Positions 59,204 to 64,000 of a DNA stretch of 64,000 bases are shown here, in pieces. Position numbers and translations under genes: made by a program. Each line of letters begins with the position of its first letter. Position 1 is the first letter of the stretch. This DNA comes from Candidatus Formimonas warabiya (GTDB taxonomy: Bacteria > Bacillota > Dehalobacteriia > Dehalobacteriales > Dehalobacteriaceae): contig NZ_CP017634.1 of the NCBI RefSeq assembly GCF_002777255.1, positions 1 through 64,000 on the forward strand, written 5' to 3'. A model generated the notes under the pieces. It did not search any database and was not told the DNA's origin. It saw only the letters and a list, made by a program, of their open reading frames with translations.

Positions 59204-60391
59204 GTGAAACAAGAAAATAGAGAGAACAAACGGAAGAATTTTCTGCTCTATCTCATTACCACCATCATTATTGTCTATATTGCCGTGCCCACCTATGGCA
59301 TTATCCGTGACCTGGGCTCAGGGGAAGCAGTATTTATTTTAAATTCACCCATCCGCGATGTGAATATGGCTAGGCCGGAGCTGGGTTTTTTTGACCGGAT
59401 ACACGACTTTCTTTTTCCTCCCCAAGAGGTTCCCGTGCCGATTTTGCAGCGCATTGATTTAAAAGGCAGGGTTGTTTATACGGACAGAACCCCTTATATT
59501 AACGGAATAGTCGAGCTTAAGAGTGAACCGCGCTATACTCGAACTGATGCAGGGGGATATTTTTTCTTTATAGATGTTGAGGCGGGCGCGCATACCGTTA
59601 GCGTACTTGACGAGGCGGGAAATGTGCTGGCAAGATGCCATATTGAAATTGAGCGCACCATTCAGGTAAAGGACGCCGAGTTAGTTCGCCTTCCCGATGG
59701 TACGCTTGTTTTTCAGGTGGCGGTCGATATTAGAGTACTGGAAATTACCCTGTTTCTAAAAAAAGGCCCGGACGGGGGCATCACCGGTATCGACAGAGTT
59801 GAATTGGGTATTACTCCTGATCGGGAGGCTGAGTCAATCCCTCAGGAGGAACCTGAAGTACCCCTGGTTGAACCTCCTGTTGAGCCAGTGGAGCCTGCAG
59901 AACCACCGGAAGAATCCAATAAGCCGCACAAGCCTAAACCAACACCATCCGGTTTTGATGTTTTTGACTCGGCTACCACTGCCCGGTACGGCAGAGAGAG
60001 TGCGGTAAGTGTCAATATTTTCGGTACGGGAAAGCGTATCGCCCCCGGAATGAAGGGAAGCTACCAATTTACGGTAGACAACAGAGGGAACGATTCTCCC
60101 TCACTTTACGATGTGACTTTTACTCCCATTGATACACTCCCGGCACCCAACAAAATCCCCATGCGCTACCGCCTGAAAGCAGACGGGGTATATGTAGCAG
60201 GAGACAATAACACCTGGTGTACCCCGGCGCAGCTTTATCAGGATACGATACTGGCAGGAAAGAGCCACGTGAAATACACGCTGGAATGGTACTGGCCGGA
60301 AGGGGCAAGAGACAATGATTATGCCGCCTTCGGCGGTAACCCTAATTATTCATACAGCCTGACCATTAAGGTTACGGCGCAAATCCAGTAA
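59204..60391 (+). CDS. membrane-anchored stalk protein with TasA-like end domain
   Basis: 395 residues. One N-terminal membrane segment (FLLYLITTIIIVYIAVPTYG) is followed by a carboxypeptidase-regulatory-like beta domain (about 85-180; GRVVYTDRTPYINGIVELK, GAHTVSVLDEAG). A Pro/Glu-rich stalk follows (about 205-245; EEPEVPLVEPPVEPVEP). The C-terminal domain of about 145 residues starts ATTARYGRESAVSVNIFG and continues APGMKGSYQFTVDN, similar to the start of the neighbouring secreted proteins. It looks like a cell-surface anchor for the secreted fibre proteins. The GTG start at 59204 has a weak ribosome site. Confidence 0.72.
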   Translation: MKQENRENKRKNFLLYLITTIIIVYIAVPTYGIIRDLGSGEAVFILNSPIRDVNMARPELGFFDRIHDFLFPPQEVPVPILQRIDLKGRVVYTDRTPYINGIVELKSEPRYTRTDAGGYFFFIDVEAGAHTVSVLDEAGNVLARCHIEIERTIQVKDAELVRLPDGTLVFQVAVDIRVLEITLFLKKGPDGGITGIDRVELGITPDREAESIPQEEPEVPLVEPPVEPVEPAEPPEESNKPHKPKPTPSGFDVFDSATTARYGRESAVSVNIFGTGKRIAPGMKGSYQFTVDNRGNDSPSLYDVTFTPIDTLPAPNKIPMRYRLKADGVYVAGDNNTWCTPAQLYQDTILAGKSHVKYTLEWYWPEGARDNDYAAFGGNPNYSYSLTIKVTAQIQ

Positions 60392-60407
60392 GGAGGCTCC
60401 CAACACT

Positions 60408-60932
60408 TTGCTGCCAAAATACAAAAAGATGCTGACAACGGGTTTTGTTTACCTTACTTTTGGCCTTTTATCCCTCTTTATTCTCATAAACCTGTTTTTG
60501 GGCATTAATAAGGCGATTACCCACAACCCTGTGCCCAAGGTGTTTGGCATCTCACCTTTGATCGTGATGTCCGGATCAATGGAGCCTGCCATTTATCCAG
60601 GTGATGTGGTGATAATCTGGGAGCAGGCGGCGGAGAAATATAAAATAGGCGATATTGTCACCTATTTAGTGGGGCAGACCCCTTTTACCCACCGCATAGT
60701 GGGGGAAGAAAACGGACTCTTCATTTTAAAAGGGGACAGCAACAATACCGTGGATGACACGGTATCAGCCGATCGGTTTGAGGGCAAGGTGCTTTTTACT
60801 GTTCCCAAAATAGGCGTGGCTATTGTATTCTTTAAAAAGCCTGCCGGTATGGCGGTGCTGGTGATGCTGCTTCTCTTATATATTAACGGCGGGGATCTGT
60901 ATAAAAAGGTGCGTGGTACAGTGAGCAAATAA
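60408..60932 (+). CDS. sipW: SipW-type signal peptidase I (second)
   Basis: 174 residues. N-terminal membrane segment, catalytic Ser in IVMSGSMEPAIYPGDVVII, His in PFTHRIVGEENGLF, GDSNNTVDD, and a C-terminal membrane segment (AVLVMLLLLYINGGDLY). It is a second SipW-type enzyme in the same gene run, shorter than the first and without the charged tail. TTG start after AGGAGG (11 bases). Probably cleaves the two or three secreted proteins that follow. Confidence 0.92.
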   Translation: MLPKYKKMLTTGFVYLTFGLLSLFILINLFLGINKAITHNPVPKVFGISPLIVMSGSMEPAIYPGDVVIIWEQAAEKYKIGDIVTYLVGQTPFTHRIVGEENGLFILKGDSNNTVDDTVSADRFEGKVLFTVPKIGVAIVFFKKPAGMAVLVMLLLLYINGGDLYKKVRGTVSK

Positions 60933-60946
60933 TGGGGTGGCGATTA

Positions 60947-62089
60947 ATGAAGCTGAGGAGAGTTTTGATAATACTGATTGTTTTGGTACTGATAAGCTCA
61001 GCTTTTTTCTCATCATCTTTGGCTAGATTTACCGATGAATTTGCCGGATCAGATACTGCCTTGATTGCCAAATGGAATTTTGGGGCGCGGGGCGAAGATG
61101 ACACTGCGGGTGAGTTTTATAATAAAGGATTTACTTTTGATTTGTTTAACGCCGAGAGTGTGGAACCAATGGACTTTGGGGTGAAGAGCTTTACTTTTAC
61201 CGGGGGCGGCTCTGATGTAGCTATTCTCTATGATGTACAGATGAATGCCGACGATTTATTATGGCTGACCGAAGGGACTGTTGCGAAAACAGTGCGTACC
61301 GCTGTTTACGCTCCCTTTGTTTTTAAAATTATTGCTGAAATTAATGATGGGGCAGTTGATACGGCTCCCCCAGTTTTTTCTCCCCCGGATTATGACAGCG
61401 GTTGGTTTAGACCGGTGGACATTACCACCGATGAGGATGGGTATTTCAGTATTTTTGACCATACGAACGGAGAACCTTTTTTTTCACCCGGCAGTATGGA
61501 CTCAGTTACGGTGACTGTCTACTGGCAGTGGAATACCTCATGCTATATCAATGATACCGGCACTGCGTTTGTATCACCGGATACATCCACGGAAATCAGC
61601 GAAACATATTTGCCTTATTATCAAGCGGCATATGATGAATATTACGGCCCGGGAGGTTTGGAAGACCGGCGTGAAGCGGCAGCCGATGCGGTCAGTGACT
61701 ATTTAGACGAGCATGGCAGTCCAGCCAGCGACGGCACCTGGGAACATGATGTGGATTGTGAATTGTCGGATGAGGAACATAACTCGGAATATGAGTCCCT
61801 TGACCCGGAAGCAAAAGAAGATTACCTTTTGGAACATGGAGGCACAGACGACGGTACGGGTGGGATTACCTGGTCAGCCCATAGTGTGCTCTGTTCCGCA
61901 GATCATTTTCGCGAATATAACGATCTGGTAGATGAGGAGCATGATGCCATTGATGCCTGCGAGACCTCCCTGATGGCCGCCTATGACGATTATGACACCC
62001 TGGCTGCTGATGCCTTAGCCGCCAAGGAATCTGTGAAAGTGATTTTCCGCATCAAAGGGGATCAAATCGCACCGGAACAAAACATGTAG
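60947..62089 (+). CDS. secreted SipW-substrate-like protein with duplicated acidic Cys module
   Basis: 380 residues. Signal segment VLIILIVLVLISSAFFSSS, then LARFTDEFAGSDTALIAKWN, matching the first structural protein (AKYTSEYAGQDTALVARWDF). A beta-type part follows, interrupted near residues 205-350 by a strongly acidic helical insert. It contains two related units of about 40 residues (DYLDEHGSPASDGTWEHDVDC and DYLLEHGGTDDGTGGITWSA, each ending near a single Cys). The last strand returns with VKVIFRIKGDQIAPEQ, like VSVKADQIQP of its paralogue. GGGGTGG precedes ATG 60947. A variant matrix subunit is likely. Confidence 0.75.
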   Translation: MKLRRVLIILIVLVLISSAFFSSSLARFTDEFAGSDTALIAKWNFGARGEDDTAGEFYNKGFTFDLFNAESVEPMDFGVKSFTFTGGGSDVAILYDVQMNADDLLWLTEGTVAKTVRTAVYAPFVFKIIAEINDGAVDTAPPVFSPPDYDSGWFRPVDITTDEDGYFSIFDHTNGEPFFSPGSMDSVTVTVYWQWNTSCYINDTGTAFVSPDTSTEISETYLPYYQAAYDEYYGPGGLEDRREAAADAVSDYLDEHGSPASDGTWEHDVDCELSDEEHNSEYESLDPEAKEDYLLEHGGTDDGTGGITWSAHSVLCSADHFREYNDLVDEEHDAIDACETSLMAAYDDYDTLAADALAAKESVKVIFRIKGDQIAPEQNM

Positions 62090-62108
62090 ACTGCAAGGTG
62101 GTGGGAAA

Positions 62109-62645
62109 ATGAAATTAAAACTGAGATATATTCTATTTTATATTTTTATCTTGACATTGGCTGCCATGGGCATTTCCTTTTCCCGATTCAGCACTACTTT
62201 AACTAATTCCGGAGCAGAAAACACCACGCCGCCGGATATTGAATTTTCCACATGGGTACTGGATTATCACGCGGCATCCGTTTCTTTAGATAATATGTTT
62301 CCGGGAGATACCAGGACCATTGCCATCTGGGTGAGAAATTGGCAAGCGGGAGACCCGGTAAAAATAAGCGGTTACACGCAAAATTATAACCTGGAATTGG
62401 AAACAACGGGAAACCTTCCCTTAGAATATACCTTGGCGGATGACGAAGGTAAGGAGGTAAACCTAAGCCGTCCGGATTCCTTCCGTTATATCGGTGAGAC
62501 CCAACAGCTTTCTGCTGATATGCCTGAAACAAAGGAATATCTGCTAAGCATTTCCTGGCCGGTAGAAAAGAAAGACTTTCGTTACAGAAATGAAATCGAT
62601 TATCTGGAACTAAAAATAAGGGCTGTGCAAGCAGAAGGAATTTGA
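62109..62645 (+). CDS. small secreted SipW-substrate-like protein
   Basis: 178 residues. Signal segment YILFYIFILTLAAMGISFS followed by RFSTTLTNSGAENTTPPDIE, then a compact beta domain with LDNMFPGDTRTIAIWVRNW and YLLSISWPVEKKDFRYRNE. The pattern PGDTRTI plus an N-x-W strand resembles the TasA/CalY type (LKPGDKLTKDF), a weak hint of relation. AAGGTGG before the ATG. Could be a minor or tip subunit. Confidence 0.7.
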   Translation: MKLKLRYILFYIFILTLAAMGISFSRFSTTLTNSGAENTTPPDIEFSTWVLDYHAASVSLDNMFPGDTRTIAIWVRNWQAGDPVKISGYTQNYNLELETTGNLPLEYTLADDEGKEVNLSRPDSFRYIGETQQLSADMPETKEYLLSISWPVEKKDFRYRNEIDYLELKIRAVQAEGI

Positions 62646-62665
62646 TAATGGGGGGATAGACAGCA

Positions 62666-63424
62666 ATGGGTTTTCTGAAAAACAACGGTCATAAATTTGC
62701 ACTTGGTGTCCTACCCGCCATGACGATGCTGGTGTTGTTTTCTACGGTGGCTTTGGCAAGCTACATGCATCATGCTCTGCTTAATACCTATATTGCCGCT
62801 TCCGGGGCAGAATTCTATTTTACCAGTGACCTTTTGACAGATCAGACAACGGTTCCTGCCTATCAAATCACCCATGACTGGCAAACAGGCGCTGATGCAA
62901 ACATCCGCTTTCAGCTCCGTAATTTTGAAAACCCTCTCCATATATCGAATAGAGAGATCTCGTACATTGTAGTGCCGGAGCCGGTGGGTGCAAGTATCAG
63001 CGGAACTATTCCCCCGGGCGGATCTGAGGGACAAATAGTTACGATATCTGTGCCTTCACCGGCCAATCCCAACATGCCTTTGGAAGTGACGGTGACGGCA
63101 ACCGCTACCTCACCTTACTCAAAAACCCTCCAGGGAAAGTTTATTATCACCCCGGCTATATCTTATCAAATGGCGGAAAACGCAGGTTCTCCTGTCGCTG
63201 TTCTAACTATTAACTTGGCCCCAAATACGGAATTTAACCGGGATGTGATGATTACCTGGCCGGAAGGAGCCAACCCTGACATGACCAATCCCATCGTCAT
63301 CGGCAGGACAATAGAAGAGAGAACTCTGACAACTTCCCTTAATACGGCGGCTATCTATGAACTGGTTTTCTTTAAGAATCATCCGGAAGATGATTATGGG
63401 GGCGTAACGGTGACAGGACTTTAA
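62666..63424 (+). CDS. secreted beta-rich surface protein
   Basis: 252 residues. Signal segment FALGVLPAMTMLVLFSTVALAS ending with an ordinary AxA-like site (VALAS), then two beta-sandwich-like halves with Pro-Gly turns (PEPVGASISGTIPPGGSEGQ; LNTAAIYELVFFKN). It lacks the AKYT-type motif, so a standard signal peptidase could process it. Part of the same run of surface genes; no family recognised. Confidence 0.68.
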   Translation: MGFLKNNGHKFALGVLPAMTMLVLFSTVALASYMHHALLNTYIAASGAEFYFTSDLLTDQTTVPAYQITHDWQTGADANIRFQLRNFENPLHISNREISYIVVPEPVGASISGTIPPGGSEGQIVTISVPSPANPNMPLEVTVTATATSPYSKTLQGKFIITPAISYQMAENAGSPVAVLTINLAPNTEFNRDVMITWPEGANPDMTNPIVIGRTIEERTLTTSLNTAAIYELVFFKNHPEDDYGGVTVTGL

Positions 63425-63435
63425 GGAGCACTATT

Positions 63436-64000
63436 ATGCATAATAAAGTAATCAAAAAAAACAGATTAATCATGGGGCTGCTATTTGGGATATTTTTTCT
63501 CTGTACCTTTTTGGCTTTTTTGCTTTTTGAAGCCAACGTGGCCTCTGCGGTAAGTCCGGAATGGACTGGGGGAATTGCGGCAAACTTTGCCGGCGGTACA
63601 GGAACTGAAAACGATCCCTATTTAATCAGCACCGGGGAGCAGCTGGCCTATTTTTCCCAGCGGGTTAATGCCGGGATAACCTATGCCGGTAGTTTTATCC
63701 AGCTGACCCAGGACATTCTTCTCAACAGTATGAATGCTGACGGTACCTTTGTATCCGCCTCGCCAAGACAGTTTACAAAAATCGGCAGCAATTTGAGGAA
63801 GTTTCAAGGGCAATTTAATGGAGCAGGCTATGAAATAATCGGCTTGTATATCGATAAACCAAATGAAAGCTACCAGGGACTGTTTGGCTATGCCGACACA
63901 GGTAGTATGATTCGGAACGTAAGCATATCGGGAAGGATATCCGGAAAATCTCAAACAGGATGTGTGGCCGGCTATACAAATGGAGGAATCAGCAACTGCA
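63436..64000 (+). CDS. GLUG-repeat surface protein, N-terminal part (runs off window)
   Basis: Open frame from ATG 63436 with AAGGAG upstream, at least 188 codons, cut by the window end. Signal segment LIMGLLFGIFFLCTFLAFLL, then the common adhesin start FAGGTGTENDPYLISTGEQL. Next comes FNGAGYEIIGLYIDKPNESY, QGLFGYADTGSMIRNVSISG and GCVAGYTNGGISNC: the repeating G-L-F-G / N-x-x-I-S-G pattern of GLUG modules found in large Firmicute surface proteins. Probably a long adhesin continuing beyond the window. Confidence 0.8.
   Translation, partial: MHNKVIKKNRLIMGLLFGIFFLCTFLAFLLFEANVASAVSPEWTGGIAANFAGGTGTENDPYLISTGEQLAYFSQRVNAGITYAGSFIQLTQDILLNSMNADGTFVSASPRQFTKIGSNLRKFQGQFNGAGYEIIGLYIDKPNESYQGLFGYADTGSMIRNVSISGRISGKSQTGCVAGYTNGGISNC

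Overview
The window looks like chromosomal DNA from an anaerobic, endospore-forming Clostridia-type Firmicute of the Peptococcaceae or related kind. Evidence: strong AGGAGG-type ribosome sites with frequent GTG/TTG starts, cotJABC spore-coat genes, ger-type germination genes, a guanine-class riboswitch before a Bacillus-like pur operon, sigma-54 promoters, an anaerobic glpABC dehydrogenase and MttB-family methyltransferases. The species cannot be fixed from the sequence. I saw no tRNA, rRNA, CRISPR array, insertion sequence or prophage.

Layout. 0-1.2 kb: leftward genes for an unknown charged protein and three tiny paralogous hydrophobic Cys-containing peptides, two of them under 45 residues. 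1.4-2.7 kb: O-antigen-ligase-like membrane protein. 2.7-11.6 kb: purine operon purE-B-C-F-M-N-H-D behind a guanine riboswitch; it lacks purK and purS/Q/L, and a long single-chain purL lies at 33.6-37.4 kb, divergent from a LysR regulator. 11.7-17.1 kb: germination-type genes (permease, GerA-type, GerC-type lipoprotein, small membrane protein, second permease). 17.2-22.7 kb: a YerC/HisR-type repressor, then a his operon with two fused genes (HisZ-HisG and HisF-HisI) plus hisB, hisH, hisA and hisE. 22.9-27.1 kb: pcrA-ligA. 27.3-32.4 kb: EAL-HDOD protein, cotJCBA, and a two-component pair. 37.4-40.7 kb: unknown membrane protein and an ABC exporter.

40.8-57.0 kb is catabolic. glpP is followed by a GlpP-type leader terminator/antiterminator and glpABC. 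Next comes a PAS-AAA sigma-54 activator, then a BCCT transporter and a six-gene run (MttB-type methyltransferase, PLP lyase, glpK, second MttB-type methyltransferase, panB, aminotransferase). The BCCT gene and the first methyltransferase each have a clear -24/-12 promoter, and five copies of the inverted repeat GCAAT-N5-ATTGC lie upstream of these two promoters. This suggests a small regulon for uptake and demethylation of a quaternary amine such as glycine betaine; the substrate is inferred.

57.1-64.0 kb is the most unusual part: a cyclic-di-GMP-I type riboswitch with its own terminator sits in front of a run of two SipW-type signal peptidases, several secreted proteins with SipW-substrate-like signal regions, a membrane-anchored stalk protein and the start of a GLUG-repeat surface protein. 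It resembles the logic of the Bacillus tapA-sipW-tasA matrix operon placed directly under c-di-GMP control, but with unfamiliar structural proteins.
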